Shown: one piece after another, positions 27,984 to 36,635 of the stretch
Layout of the letters: each line of letters begins with the position of its first letter
How positions within the stretch are numbered: position 1 is the stretch's first letter
Made by a program: the position numbers and the translations under genes
The notes under the pieces: generated by a model
Seen by the model: the letters and a program-made list of their open reading frames with translations, nothing else
Told to the model about the DNA's origin: nothing
The model's database searches: none
Origin: Spirochaeta cellobiosiphila DSM 17781
Lineage (GTDB): Bacteria; Spirochaetota; Spirochaetia; DSM-17781
Reading direction: 5' to 3'
Length of the DNA stretch: 64,000 nucleotides
NCBI RefSeq assembly: GCF_000426705.1
Contig: NZ_AUFW01000012.1
Location: forward strand, 152,095 to 216,094

Positions 27984-28794
27984 GAAAGATCTGAGTTATA
28001 AGCTCTTTAAATATTCCCTGGCCACCCTGTTAGGTGTGGTGTGGTTCGTTCCTTTATTCTGGTTAGTCATAACCGCTTTCAAGGATAAGACCGCCGCATT
28101 GAATTTGTTCCAATTCCACTTTACTTTGAAGAACTTTGTCAGTGTGAGTCAGGGCGCGCCTTTTTTCCAATACTTTATGAATAGTATTTTTATCGCAGGA
28201 ACGATCTTCTGTGTTCAGGTGATCACCATGACCTTTGGGGCCTATGCCTTTGCGAGGCTTCGCTTCTGGGGAAAGGAGATTCTCTTTCTCCTCTTCCTAG
28301 TACAGATCATCATTCCTAATGAAGTCCTGATTGTACCGAATTACTTAACCATTAGGGATCTGCATCTGATTGATACGAAGCTGGCGATTATGCTTCCCTT
28401 CCTGGGGACTTCCTTGGGGATCTTCCTCTTGAGGCAAACCATCAAATCTATTCCTATGGATATGGAAGAAGCGGCCCGTCTGGATGGTTGTGGGACTCTG
28501 CGTATCTTATGGCATGTGATCATGCCCTTGAGTAAGCCTGCCTATGTGGCCTTTGGCTTAGTGTCCATCAGTTATCACTGGAATGACTTCCTCTGGCCTC
28601 TCATTGTGACGAACTCCGTCCATAACCGGCCTATGACGGTGGGGCTAGCCATCTACGCCATGTCCGCCGAAACGGGAGCCAAATGGGCGGAAACCTGTAG
28701 TGCCACCCTTTTAGTTGTGGCCCCTTTGATAATCTTATTCATTGTGTTCCAGAAGCAGTTCATTAATAGCTTTATTAAGACGGGGATTAAGTAG
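27973..28794 (+). CDS. ugpE: ABC transporter permease, UgpE type
   Basis: This is a 273-residue second permease subunit of the MalG/UgpE type, with the EAA loop EEAARLDGCGTLRILWHVIMP near residues 160-180 and about six helices. The operon carries no ATPase gene, so a shared UgpC/MsmK-type ATPase encoded elsewhere is needed. Its 3' end overlaps the convergent glpP gene by 8 bases. Confidence 0.9.
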   Translation: MLVKKDLSYKLFKYSLATLLGVVWFVPLFWLVITAFKDKTAALNLFQFHFTLKNFVSVSQGAPFFQYFMNSIFIAGTIFCVQVITMTFGAYAFARLRFWGKEILFLLFLVQIIIPNEVLIVPNYLTIRDLHLIDTKLAIMLPFLGTSLGIFLLRQTIKSIPMDMEEAARLDGCGTLRILWHVIMPLSKPAYVAFGLVSISYHWNDFLWPLIVTNSVHNRPMTVGLAIYAMSAETGAKWAETCSATLLVVAPLIILFIVFQKQFINSFIKTGIK

Positions 28795-29347
28795 GGTAGT
28801 TCCAAAGCTGGGGATTGCTGAGGGATACCGCATCCGCCCCAGCCTGGAAGGCGCTATCAATATCCCTCCTATCCCGAAGAAGTCCGGCGAGAATGATGGG
28901 ACAATCAATACGGGACTTGAGTTCCTCTACGATGCTACCGGCTATCCCGGGCATGATCTCCACTCCGTCGGGCTTGGTCTCCTTGATGGAATCAATGGCC
29001 ATATTCAGGGAATGGGTATCAATGAGGAAGGTCCGCTGGATGGTGAGAAAGCCTTCTTTTTTCGCCGCTCGTAAGGTACTGCTCTTGGTGGATACGATCC
29101 CCGCTGGCTTGATGAAGTCCTTGAGAAATCGTATGGATTCCCTATCAGAACTAAGGCCTTTGAGAAGGTCTGTGTGGATGAGGATGGGCTTGGTCTGGGT
29201 GTAAGTCTGGAATTGGGGTTTGATCAGATCATTCAATCCTCCATTGAGGAGAAGAACCATGGAGGCCTTGGATTGAATGGCCTGTTCTAACTGCTTGTAC
29301 TGGCAGGCGGCAATCAAGGGATTAAGGGATAAATGTTTTGCTATCAT
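28787..29347 (-). CDS. glpP: Glycerol-3-phosphate-responsive antiterminator
   Basis: This is a 186-residue TIM-barrel protein of the GlpP family: LLNGGLNDLI, PILIHTDLLKGLSSD, GIVSTKSSTLRAAKKEGF, EIMPGIAGSIVEELK and PIILAGLLRDRRDI. In Bacillus GlpP binds glycerol-3-phosphate and leader RNA to prevent termination of glp genes. It is convergent with ugpE. A terminator-like leader in front of the HAD-ugp operon is a plausible target. No glpF/K/D is present in the window. Confidence 0.88.
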   Translation of the reverse strand: MIAKHLSLNPLIAACQYKQLEQAIQSKASMVLLLNGGLNDLIKPQFQTYTQTKPILIHTDLLKGLSSDRESIRFLKDFIKPAGIVSTKSSTLRAAKKEGFLTIQRTFLIDTHSLNMAIDSIKETKPDGVEIMPGIAGSIVEELKSRIDCPIILAGLLRDRRDIDSAFQAGADAVSLSNPQLWNYPT

Positions 29348-29461
29348 AGGGACTCCTCTGTTGGAGACTATAGAGTTCTTTTATCAAGCTTGTATGGGCG
29401 TGTTTGTTAGTTTTGTGTTTGAAATGTCATGGTCTTCTAGTTTATTACACATTATATCCTA

Positions 29462-29500
29462 ATTGTTGACTTTGGCTCTTTGATCATCAACAATATTGTT
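29462..29500. promoter_or_regulatory. Inverted repeats upstream of deoD
   Basis: ATTGTTGA (29462-29469) is the inverse of TCAACAAT (29487-29494), and AACAATATTGTT (29489-29500) is a perfect 12-bp palindrome. TTGACT at 29466 could be a -35 element. The three related half-sites 50-85 bases before the deoD start look like an operator. Confidence 0.4.
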
Positions 29501-29547
29501 AGAATCGCCTAGAGATGATACAACTCATACTTTGTGGAGGATATTCG

Positions 29548-30246
29548 ATGAGTACACATATTGGGGCAAAGCCCGGAGATATCGCTGATAAGGTTTTGAT
29601 GCCTGGTGATCCTCTGAGAGCCAAATGGGCTGCAGAGAAATTCCTGGACAATCCTGTTTGTTATAATGAAGTACGGGGTATGTACGGATTTACAGGAACA
29701 TACAAGGGTAAGCGTGTGTCTATCCAGGGTAGTGGAATGGGAATGCCTTCCTTTTCGATCTATGCTAATGAATTGATTGATTCTTATGGGGCTAAGACCC
29801 TTATTCGTATAGGAAGCTGTGGAGGGATACTCCCAGAAGTGAAGGCCCGTGATGTGATTATTGCCATGACCGCCTCAACGGATAGCAACATGAATAAGCT
29901 TCGCTTCGGTGGTAAGGACTTTGCACCTTCGGCTGATCCTGAGTTATTTGTGAAGGCTGTAGAATACTGTAAGGCCCAGGATGTGAATTATAAAGCTGGG
30001 GGTATTGTGAGTATCGATAGCTTTTATAATCCTGATCCCGATGCCTGGAAGCTATGGGCAGAATACGGCATCCTTGGTATGGAGATGGAAGCTAATGCTC
30101 TGTACACCATTGGAGCTTATAAAAAGGTTCAAACTTTGGCCATCTGTACCGTATCGGACAGCTTGGTTAATGGGGATGACCTACCTGCTAAGGAAAGGGA
30201 ACAATCCTTTGCGGACATGGTGGAAGTGGCTTTAGAGATCTGCTAA
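29548..30246 (+). CDS. deoD: Purine nucleoside phosphorylase, DeoD type
   Basis: DeoD cleaves purine (deoxy)nucleosides with phosphate to base and (deoxy)ribose-1-phosphate. The 232-residue size and the motifs STHIGAKPGDIADKVLMPGDPLRA, GSGMGMPSFSIY, RIGSCGGI, GMEMEANALY and CTVSDSL match the hexameric bacterial class. The ATG at 29548 follows GGAGG; an upstream frame from 29515 is not needed. A strong terminator follows. Confidence 0.95.
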   Translation: MSTHIGAKPGDIADKVLMPGDPLRAKWAAEKFLDNPVCYNEVRGMYGFTGTYKGKRVSIQGSGMGMPSFSIYANELIDSYGAKTLIRIGSCGGILPEVKARDVIIAMTASTDSNMNKLRFGGKDFAPSADPELFVKAVEYCKAQDVNYKAGGIVSIDSFYNPDPDAWKLWAEYGILGMEMEANALYTIGAYKKVQTLAICTVSDSLVNGDDLPAKEREQSFADMVEVALEIC

Positions 30247-30274
30247 GACAGCTATCTCACTGCTTCCCGTCATA

Positions 30275-30296
30275 AGCCCCGTTGGGGGCTTTTTTT
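30275..30296 (+). terminator. Intrinsic terminator after deoD
   Basis: AGCCCC and GGGGCT pair around a short loop and are followed by seven T residues. This ends deoD and isolates the downstream structured leader as a separate transcript. Confidence 0.85.
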
Positions 30297-30410
30297 ATGC
30301 CCTTTCCATCCCATACTCCTTGGAAACTCCCGTTGTTAAGTATTCTTGTTAAGCAGAATAAGAAAAAAGTGCGAAAAAACTTCCAATTCCTGAAAAAAAC
30401 TTTCAAAAAA

Positions 30411-30826
30411 CTTCTCGATTTTCCCAAAACAGCTGAGAAGAAGCCTATGTAAGGGGAAGAACCAAAGCCCACAAGCCAAGGACCCAAGCATACCGGCTTT
30501 CACACCCCTCTCCTTACCCCCGAGCGTTGCTCAGGGAAATAAACAAAACAGAAAAGGAACAAGGTAAATTGTAAACTCCCAGGCTAAAGGCCACAGCCAA
30601 GGAGAACAAAGCCTATAAGTTCCGGGCAAAGTAGCTAAAAGCTACCAGCTAGGCCAAAAGCAAAGTTCAAAGTAGTGAACTTGCCAGAAGGCCGAAAGTC
30701 GAAAGATTTGTCCCAAGGACAAGGAAGAGATCTGAAGCCAAAGCGCAGTGTACTCCCTGTACATGAGCATTTGTCTTCAGGTCGATGACGCCGTAGTTGG
30801 GACAAAGATGAGACGCCCCAGGAGAG
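30411..30826 (+). ncRNA. Structured RNA leader of the HU-like gene (unclassified)
   Basis: A gene-free stretch with an unbroken series of hairpins separated by A-rich linkers. They are CTTCTC/GAGAAG (30411-30439), GTAAGG/CCTTAC enclosing AGCC/GGCT (about 30449-30517), GAGC/GCTC flanked by CCC/GGG (about 30520-30536), and TTGT-CTCC-GGCT with AGCC-GGAG-ACAA (about 30569-30608). Next come GCCTA/TAGGC enclosing GTAGCT/AGCTAC (about 30611-30654), AAGTTC/GAACTT, GCC-AGAA-GGC, TTGTCC/GGACAA (30708-30722), and CTGAAG/CTTCAG enclosing GTAC/GTAC. TTTGTCCCAA (30707-30716) is also fully complementary to TTGGGACAAA (30797-30806), so two structures exclude each other near the ribosome site. It is not recognisable as tmRNA, RNase P or SRP RNA. 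Confidence 0.6.
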
Positions 30827-30834
30827 TTATATTT

Positions 30835-31533
30835 ATGATTAATTACTATTTACACCAAAACAAACTAGGAACAGCAAAAGAAGACAGCCTATTCATCGCC
30901 CGAGTCAAACCAAACCTTCATGTTAACCATGATGATATGATTGGCTTGATGGCAAACAAGAACACCACCGTATCCCGACAGGACATTGTGGTTGTTATGG
31001 ATCTACTAAAGGAAGTGTTAGAAGAACAACTGGTATTAGGAAATACGGTTAGTACGAACATTGGTCGCTTTTATGTATCCCTGGGAGGAGGCTTTGCTTC
31101 GACTTCCGATGAATATGATTCTACGAAACATAGCCTTAGGATAAAAGCTAAACCTAACACCCAATTAGTTAGTACTGTACAAGGTAAGAGTAGCGTTACC
31201 AGAGTTCGCTATAATCCTGTGACTCCTGTTATCGATACGATCTATGATATGACCAGTCAGAGCTTTAGTTCTGATCTAGTAGCAGGTGCTCTTATTGAAC
31301 TTAGGGGGAACTTATTTAAGGGTGAAGATTCTGATAAGGCAGGTGTGTTCTTTATCAATTCTGATACGGATGTTGTGACTAAGATCAGCTCTGTTTATAG
31401 GACGTTGCCTTCTAGCATTTTGCTCTCTATACCCGAGGATTTGGAAGCAGGGAATTACACGGTTGAGGTTCGGACTATGTCGGGATCTGTGTTGAGAACT
31501 GGATCTTATTATGATGAAGTGACTGTTATGTAG
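30835..31533 (+). CDS. HU-like DNA-binding protein with Ig-like tail
   Basis: This is a 232-residue protein. Residues 1-130 form a HU/IHF-related domain (KNTTVSRQDIVVVMDLLKEVL, NTVSTNIGRFYVSLGG). Residues 140-232 form an Ig-like/DUF4469 beta domain (GALIELRGNLFKG, LEAGNYTVEVRT), the HU-HIG arrangement. It probably shapes the nucleoid or binds specific DNA. The start ATG at 30835 has AGGAGAG 8 bases upstream; a frame extending to 30748 runs inside the structured leader and is rejected. It is monocistronic, with its own terminator. Confidence 0.82.
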   Translation: MINYYLHQNKLGTAKEDSLFIARVKPNLHVNHDDMIGLMANKNTTVSRQDIVVVMDLLKEVLEEQLVLGNTVSTNIGRFYVSLGGGFASTSDEYDSTKHSLRIKAKPNTQLVSTVQGKSSVTRVRYNPVTPVIDTIYDMTSQSFSSDLVAGALIELRGNLFKGEDSDKAGVFFINSDTDVVTKISSVYRTLPSSILLSIPEDLEAGNYTVEVRTMSGSVLRTGSYYDEVTVM

Positions 31534-31565
31534 ATCTCCCGTAGAACTTGTTTAAGTGATAATTT

Positions 31566-31600
31566 AAGCCCTCTTGGTTACGGCCAAGGGGGCTTTTTTA
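31566..31600 (+). terminator. Intrinsic terminator after HU-like gene
   Basis: AGCCC-TTGG pairs with CCAA-GGGCT around a 6-base loop and is followed by a T run. It marks the right edge of the stable chromosomal block before the integron. Confidence 0.85.
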
Positions 31601-31611
31601 TTTGTCCAGTG

Positions 31612-31770
31612 GAGAATTCTGTAGGTGACAAGTGTGGGTGAGGGAATTTGTCAATTGAGGAATTCTGTCATTGTCAATTGTCAGGTGGTCTGGGTGACAG
31701 GCTAGAATTGTGTGGGTGACAGGCTGAAATTCTGTCAGTGGCAATTGGGAGGGGTGAGATATGAGTGACA
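31612..31770. repeat. Cluster of short TGACA/TGTCA repeats
   Basis: In about 160 bases the motif TGACA or its complement occurs at least seven times, including two near-copies of GGGTGACAGGCTGAAATT-like sequence about 20 bases apart and several CAATTG boxes. No coding frame is convincing. The unequal spacing rules out a CRISPR array. It sits between the HU terminator and the first attI-like platform and may be an operator cluster or decayed repeat. Confidence 0.45.
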
Positions 31771-31900
31771 GTTGGGGTTTAGGATGATATGGGAACACCA
31801 ATTAAGATACCTTTTTATGAACATGAATTTCATATATCACTAATCTGTCTTTCATATGGCCCTCTGAACAGTTGTTAATATTGTTCATAGCTATTGATTT

Positions 31901-31930
31901 TTTAACTTTGATTGAAGATTTGGGTATAAA
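31901..31930 (+). promoter_or_regulatory. Candidate cassette promoter Pc, platform A
   Basis: TTTAAC and TATAAA are separated by 18 bases, about 65 bases before the attI core, reading into the helicase cassette. The same arrangement is conserved in platform B. Confidence 0.5.
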
Positions 31931-32000
31931 ATGGTGATTATTTTGTAGTTTTTAGGATTTTATTTGATCACGGGAAAAGTTGAGATGTAATATGTTGTAT
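31901..32000 (+). other. attI-like platform A with cassette promoter
   Basis: About 95 bases here are about 94 % identical to 47540-47640, which abuts the integrase gene. The shared block ends in ATGTT followed by cassette sequence. The core is GTTGTAT at 31994-32000, with the crossover expected between G31994 and T31995. A promoter-like pair TTTAAC-N18-TATAAA (31901-31930) points into the cassettes. To the left only about 10 bases (CCTCTGAACA, 31861) recall the integrase 5' end, so the integrase once beside this platform seems lost. Confidence 0.75.
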
Positions 32001-32015
32001 AGAACAAAAGGATAA

Positions 32016-34958
32016 ATGAGTAGAATGCTTTTTTTTATTGATAATATTGATAAATACCAATCAGATTCTGTAAATGGCCTTAGAATATGCCAGTTAGGTG
32101 CGATCTGGTCCATTAAAAGTCATTTTACCATTTCAAATAATCCAGCACTTGTAAGTCTTCCAACTGGTTCTGGCAAAACGGCATTAATGATGGCATTATC
32201 ATTTGAATTGACTGCCAAAAAAGTACTTATAATAACTCCTTCACAAGTAATAAGGCATCAAACAAACCAAAAATTCTCAACACTAGATGATCTTTGTAAA
32301 ATTGGAGTATATAAGAATATAGATAACCGTTTTCCTATAGTACATGAACAAATAGGATATATTAAGACAGATGATGATTGGAAGCAATTAAGCGAAGATT
32401 ATGATGTGGTTGTTTCTACTCCTAACAGTTCATCTCCTCATCTATTGAATGTAGCTAAACCAAATGAAAATTATTTTGATTTAGTTTTTATTGATGAAGC
32501 TCATCATACTAGTGCTAATATCTATGATTCAATTTTGAATTCTTTCAAAGAATCAAAAATAATTCTCTTAACTGCCACACCTTTTAGAAGAGATAAAAAA
32601 AGAATTCCTGGAAATCTTATTTATCATTATCCAATATCAAAAGCTATACAGGATGGAATTTATAGAGTTGTTAAATATTTTCCAGTAAATACTACAATAC
32701 CAGAATCTAAAAAGGATAATGATTTAATCCTGGCAGAATATGCAAAGAAAAAATATCAAGAAGAAATTAAAACTAATAATGATGCTAAAGTTCTTATCAA
32801 AACGGATTCTATTTCTCATGCAGAGAAACTTATAAAGGTATATAAATCAATAAATTTTAATGTAGAATTAATCCATAGTAAGAAAACTGATAAGCATAAC
32901 AATAAGACCGTAGCTGACTGTAAAGATAATAAAATCAGTGGAATTATTTGTGTTGGTATGGTTGGTGAAGGATTAGATATTCCTACTCTAAAAATGGCTG
33001 TATTGCATAAGTCCCCACAAACACTGCCCGCAACAATACAATTTATAGGTCGCCTATCTAGATTTAATAATCAAACGGGGAATTCTATATTAATTTCAGA
33101 TCCTAATTTCATAGAAGGAGAAGTAAAAGAACTATATAGATATGATGATGGATGGGAGAAAATCATACCAAAATTAATAGATAGAAAAATACAAAATACG
33201 ACATATGTAGGAAGACTTGGTAATCAGGCAAATTATGAATTATCTTTTTCTAAAAATGAAATCAATCCTTTCTTTACAGTAACCGTTTATGAATTGCTAA
33301 ATGGTTTTACAATAAAAGAAAACTATATTACTGAGCTCCCTTCTGATATCGAATACTATATTCTAGATCGAGATGATAATGATCCTTACATATTTATTAC
33401 TAAGGTTGAGGAAAATATTCCTTGGGTAATTAACTCTCTCTATACAGAAATGAATCACGAAATTCATATTTTCTATATAAAAGATAACTTTCTTTTTGAA
33501 CATACAAGTTCTGAATTTTATAGTCAGAAAATTAGAAATATATTATTTAACAAAGATACTTATAGGAAAGCATCAAGCAAAACTGTAATACAAGGATTAA
33601 AAGATACAGATGGCCATTATGTAATGGTTGGTATGGCGAATATAACTGGTACCACGCACAGTAATCCCAAATATAAAACATATATGGGTAATGAAATTGA
33701 GAATTCACTAAGATTGACTGATGGTAGAAACTTTACTGCTGGGCATGCTTTATCAAAACATGGTGAAGATACTAGGGGAATAGCCACAAAAAACAGTAAG
33801 ATTTGGTCAATTAAAAGGGATTCTCTTCAGAAATTTATTGATTGGTGTGATCATTTATATACTTTAATCCATTTACCAGATATTGATTTTCAAATCCCTA
33901 GAATGGGAATGTTGGCAAAGAGTGAAATTATCACCGAAATTCCAGAAGAACCAATTTCTATTTATTTTGATGATATTGAGTTACAACAAAATATATTAAA
34001 ACTATATATTGAAAATGAGGACTATACTAATCCAAACATAAAAATTTCAATTGTAAATATGTCATTAGATAAGAAAAGTATATGTTGTATGATGAATCTT
34101 GATTTTATAGATGATCCAATTGAATGCAAATATGAAATTGATCAAAAAGGATATTGGGAAGTTGAGACAGATAAACAAATTAGAATTAATATTAATATGA
34201 TAGATAATAAAAATAAAAGTTATATAAATTTATCTGAATTCTTACAAGATTATTCGCCTCTCATTATTTTGCAGTCAGGAAGAACTATTAAGAATAACGT
34301 ATTATTCACTCCTCAAGTCCAAAATGAAAGATTTGATCAAGAATTATTTTTATCAGATAAAATTGATTGGGATGATACAGATATATTCAAGGAAGCAGAA
34401 GAACCTGATTCTAAATATAAATATAATGTGCAAGAAAAAGTAATATCAGTAATTTCTAAAGGTCGGGATGATAAAGATTACTTTTTTGTTGATGATTCTA
34501 GTGGTGAAGTTGCAGATATAATATGGTTCAATAATACAAGCACAGATAAAACAATTTATTTTATTCATTGTAAATTTAAGCATAGAAGTTCAAAGGCTGA
34601 TCAAGATAGAACTCCAAACGGAGATAAAAAAAATATAACGGAGCTGATAGATCAGGGAATTCGTTGTGGGTTTTGGATAAAATCTCCAAATTTAATAAGC
34701 CAATTAATTGGAAGGTTAGAACGTACTCAGAAATCAAAAGTTTTATTCAATAAGGAGGTTGAATTCAGAAATTTTGAATTTGAATATTCTCCATATGATT
34801 GGAAATTTAAAGTAATTTTAGTTCAACCGGGTTTGGCTAAAGAAGCAGTATTTAAAACAAGTCAAATTACTAATATCGAGAAAATGTTAACTACATTATT
34901 TGATAGAACAAGAAGTATAAATGCTGATCTTGAAATATGGGGAAATAAGAAATCATAG
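32016..34958 (+). CDS. SF2 helicase with C-terminal nuclease-like segment (cassette gene)
   Basis: This is a 980-residue cytoplasmic protein. The helicase core is clear: Walker A SLPTGSGKTALM (about 48-59), DEAH box FIDEAHH (158-164), LTATPFRRD (185-193), and motif VI FIGRLSR (about 340-346). The middle is unassigned. Near residues 831-855 a VADIIWF...IYFIHCKFK pattern (D834, K853) resembles a PD-(D/E)XK nuclease core with the middle acid replaced. It is first in the array, 22 bases from the attI core, with an AAAGGAT ribosome site. Strong A+T richness contrasts with the core genome. A defence role is likely but inferred. Confidence 0.75.
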   Translation: MSRMLFFIDNIDKYQSDSVNGLRICQLGAIWSIKSHFTISNNPALVSLPTGSGKTALMMALSFELTAKKVLIITPSQVIRHQTNQKFSTLDDLCKIGVYKNIDNRFPIVHEQIGYIKTDDDWKQLSEDYDVVVSTPNSSSPHLLNVAKPNENYFDLVFIDEAHHTSANIYDSILNSFKESKIILLTATPFRRDKKRIPGNLIYHYPISKAIQDGIYRVVKYFPVNTTIPESKKDNDLILAEYAKKKYQEEIKTNNDAKVLIKTDSISHAEKLIKVYKSINFNVELIHSKKTDKHNNKTVADCKDNKISGIICVGMVGEGLDIPTLKMAVLHKSPQTLPATIQFIGRLSRFNNQTGNSILISDPNFIEGEVKELYRYDDGWEKIIPKLIDRKIQNTTYVGRLGNQANYELSFSKNEINPFFTVTVYELLNGFTIKENYITELPSDIEYYILDRDDNDPYIFITKVEENIPWVINSLYTEMNHEIHIFYIKDNFLFEHTSSEFYSQKIRNILFNKDTYRKASSKTVIQGLKDTDGHYVMVGMANITGTTHSNPKYKTYMGNEIENSLRLTDGRNFTAGHALSKHGEDTRGIATKNSKIWSIKRDSLQKFIDWCDHLYTLIHLPDIDFQIPRMGMLAKSEIITEIPEEPISIYFDDIELQQNILKLYIENEDYTNPNIKISIVNMSLDKKSICCMMNLDFIDDPIECKYEIDQKGYWEVETDKQIRININMIDNKNKSYINLSEFLQDYSPLIILQSGRTIKNNVLFTPQVQNERFDQELFLSDKIDWDDTDIFKEAEEPDSKYKYNVQEKVISVISKGRDDKDYFFVDDSSGEVADIIWFNNTSTDKTIYFIHCKFKHRSSKADQDRTPNGDKKNITELIDQGIRCGFWIKSPNLISQLIGRLERTQKSKVLFNKEVEFRNFEFEYSPYDWKFKVILVQPGLAKEAVFKTSQITNIEKMLTTLFDRTRSINADLEIWGNKKS

Positions 34959-34985
34959 TGCTATTTAATTGATGAACGAGAGTCT

Positions 34986-35122
34986 ATACAACAAGCAAAT
35001 GCAACTGTCAATTTCTTTGTCACAATTTTTGCCTTCGGCCGTTCATCGACTAATCGTCGCTGAACTCAAAAATCGCGCCAATCGCTTCGCGAACGAACTT
35101 GCAGCTGATTTGGACGTTATAT
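34986..35122 (+). other. attC site 1 (after helicase cassette)
   Basis: R'' is ATACAAC at 34986-34992 and R' is GTTATAT at 35116-35122, with partly complementary arms (CAAATGCA / TGCAGCTGATTTG) around a 137-bp imperfect palindrome. TCTATACAAC at its left end is a perfect 10-bp complement of the cassette start GTTGTATAGA at 31994. Confidence 0.85.
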
Positions 35123-35175
35123 ACACTTTAGGAAAGAAAACTATAGTTTTAATTTTATATCGAGGTTGTACCTAA

Positions 35176-36483
35176 ATGATTGTTTATAGAAAAAATAAGA
35201 TCCCATACTTATATTCTGAGTTAGGTTACCTTAGACATCATGAGAACTCATTTATTGTTTTTTGCGATTGTATTGATGATATTGATATGATTCATGATAT
35301 GCAAGCAATTATAAGAGGAGATAAATGTTTATCAGAAATCGAAGGACCATCATATTTATATATTGCTGCTGATATTCCTGATGAAGTATTATCTCTTTCG
35401 GGTAACTCAAATAAAGTAATCGAATGGAAATTATATTTTCTTAAGGTTTATGATGTAACAACATTAATCGATGAAGTCTATCCATCAGAAGCAAAAAGAA
35501 TTTCTGATTTAGATTTATCAGCTGATAGATTAAATAAATTATTTGATAATAGGACATGTATTCCATTTCTTAATGAAGTTCAAAAGTTTTATGATTATGG
35601 TGATTACAAAGGTGTTTCCATAAGTAAAGAAATACTTGAAAAAATAGAAAAATTGGAAAATAGAATTTTAGCTGGAAAAAAGTTAATTGGTTTGAAGCAA
35701 ATTCCAAAGGAACCTTCAATTACATTAACAAAAAATCACTCTGAATTAAAAGTATTTATATCTTATTCATGGTCTAATGAAAATTATGCTGATGAATTAG
35801 ATATTTTATTTAATACTAAGGATATAATTTTACAACGTGATAAGAGAGATATAAAATATAAAGATAGCATAAAGGAATTCATGGGGAAAATTAGAATTGC
35901 TGATTATTGTTTAATCCTTATAAGTGATTATTATTTAAAATCCAAAAATTGCATGTATGAGATTTTAGAATTTATTAAGGATGAAGATTATATAAATAAA
36001 ATCCTTCCAATCATTACTAATGATGCAAAAATCTTTAATGCAATTGATAGAGCTGAATATATACGTTTTTGGCAAGACAAATATAATGAATTAAATACAT
36101 CAAAAGAGAAGATATCTGCTTTAAATCAAAGTGATATTATTGAAGAAATGAAATTTGTAGAAAATATCCAAAGGAATATATCTGAATTCCTAAAAATCAT
36201 CTCAGATCTTCAACTGATAAAACTAGGTAATGATGTTACTTTAGAAAACTTCAAAACAATATATAACATAATAAATCCCGAGAATAAAAATATAAAACTT
36301 CAAAATGGTTATTTTCTGATGAATATACCAAGATCAATTAATGAACATTACTTTACATGGATGAAAAGTGAATATAAGGGATACAGAAGGGATATTCGTA
36401 AAGCAAAGATATATAGTTATTCAAAAATCAAAGAGGACTTTATTGATTCAGATTACCCTCAATGGAAAATAAAAAATTCTTAG
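35176..36483 (+). CDS. TIR-domain protein (cassette gene)
   Basis: This is a 435-residue protein. Residues 1-185 are an unassigned N-terminal domain with many acidic residues. A TIR domain (about 191-290) has KVFISYSWSNENYADELD and SDYYLKSKNCMYEIL, with E262 in the CxxE position typical of the catalytic glutamate of bacterial TIR NADases. Residues 300-435 are unassigned. Such proteins usually deplete NAD after sensing infection. It lies alone with a small overlapping ORF in a cassette bounded by perfectly complementary 9-bp ends. Confidence 0.82.
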   Translation: MIVYRKNKIPYLYSELGYLRHHENSFIVFCDCIDDIDMIHDMQAIIRGDKCLSEIEGPSYLYIAADIPDEVLSLSGNSNKVIEWKLYFLKVYDVTTLIDEVYPSEAKRISDLDLSADRLNKLFDNRTCIPFLNEVQKFYDYGDYKGVSISKEILEKIEKLENRILAGKKLIGLKQIPKEPSITLTKNHSELKVFISYSWSNENYADELDILFNTKDIILQRDKRDIKYKDSIKEFMGKIRIADYCLILISDYYLKSKNCMYEILEFIKDEDYINKILPIITNDAKIFNAIDRAEYIRFWQDKYNELNTSKEKISALNQSDIIEEMKFVENIQRNISEFLKIISDLQLIKLGNDVTLENFKTIYNIINPENKNIKLQNGYFLMNIPRSINEHYFTWMKSEYKGYRRDIRKAKIYSYSKIKEDFIDSDYPQWKIKNS

Positions 36484-36632
36484 CCATACCAATAAAATCG
36501 ATTTTGAGTTTTGATCAAAGTATTATGACGTTTACTTATGAATATATAAATGAAATAAAAAAAATTAGTAATGAAACAATCGGAAATCAACAGATGTACT
36601 TAACAGAAGAAGAAATAGAAGAATATATATAG
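36462..36632 (+). CDS. 56-aa protein overlapping the TIR gene
   Basis: ATG at 36462 opens a 56-codon frame overlapping the last 22 bases of the TIR gene in another frame and ending just 3 bases before the attC R'' box. Residues include FLAIPIKSILSFD and the acidic end LTEEEIEEYI. It lies wholly inside the cassette and fills the space to the attC, so it is likely real and translationally coupled. It might be a regulator, inhibitor or partner of the TIR effector; no family is recognised. Confidence 0.5.
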   Translation: MENKKFLAIPIKSILSFDQSIMTFTYEYINEIKKISNETIGNQQMYLTEEEIEEYI

Positions 36633-36635
36633 GGT

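Noticed and set aside
30411..30826. tmRNA, RNase P RNA or SRP RNA
   Set aside because: The diagnostic sequences of these RNAs (tag frame and T-arm, P4 core, SRP domain loop) are not visible.
30748..30834. N-terminal extension of the HU-like protein
   Set aside because: It lies within the structured leader; the ATG at 30835 has a well-placed AGGAGAG and matches the family start.
31612..31770. CRISPR array
   Set aside because: Repeats are short, degenerate and irregularly spaced, and no cas genes are present.
34969..35175. 68-codon plus-strand frame between helicase and TIR genes
   Set aside because: It covers attC 1 almost exactly; the codons are those of an imperfect palindrome and there is no ribosome site.
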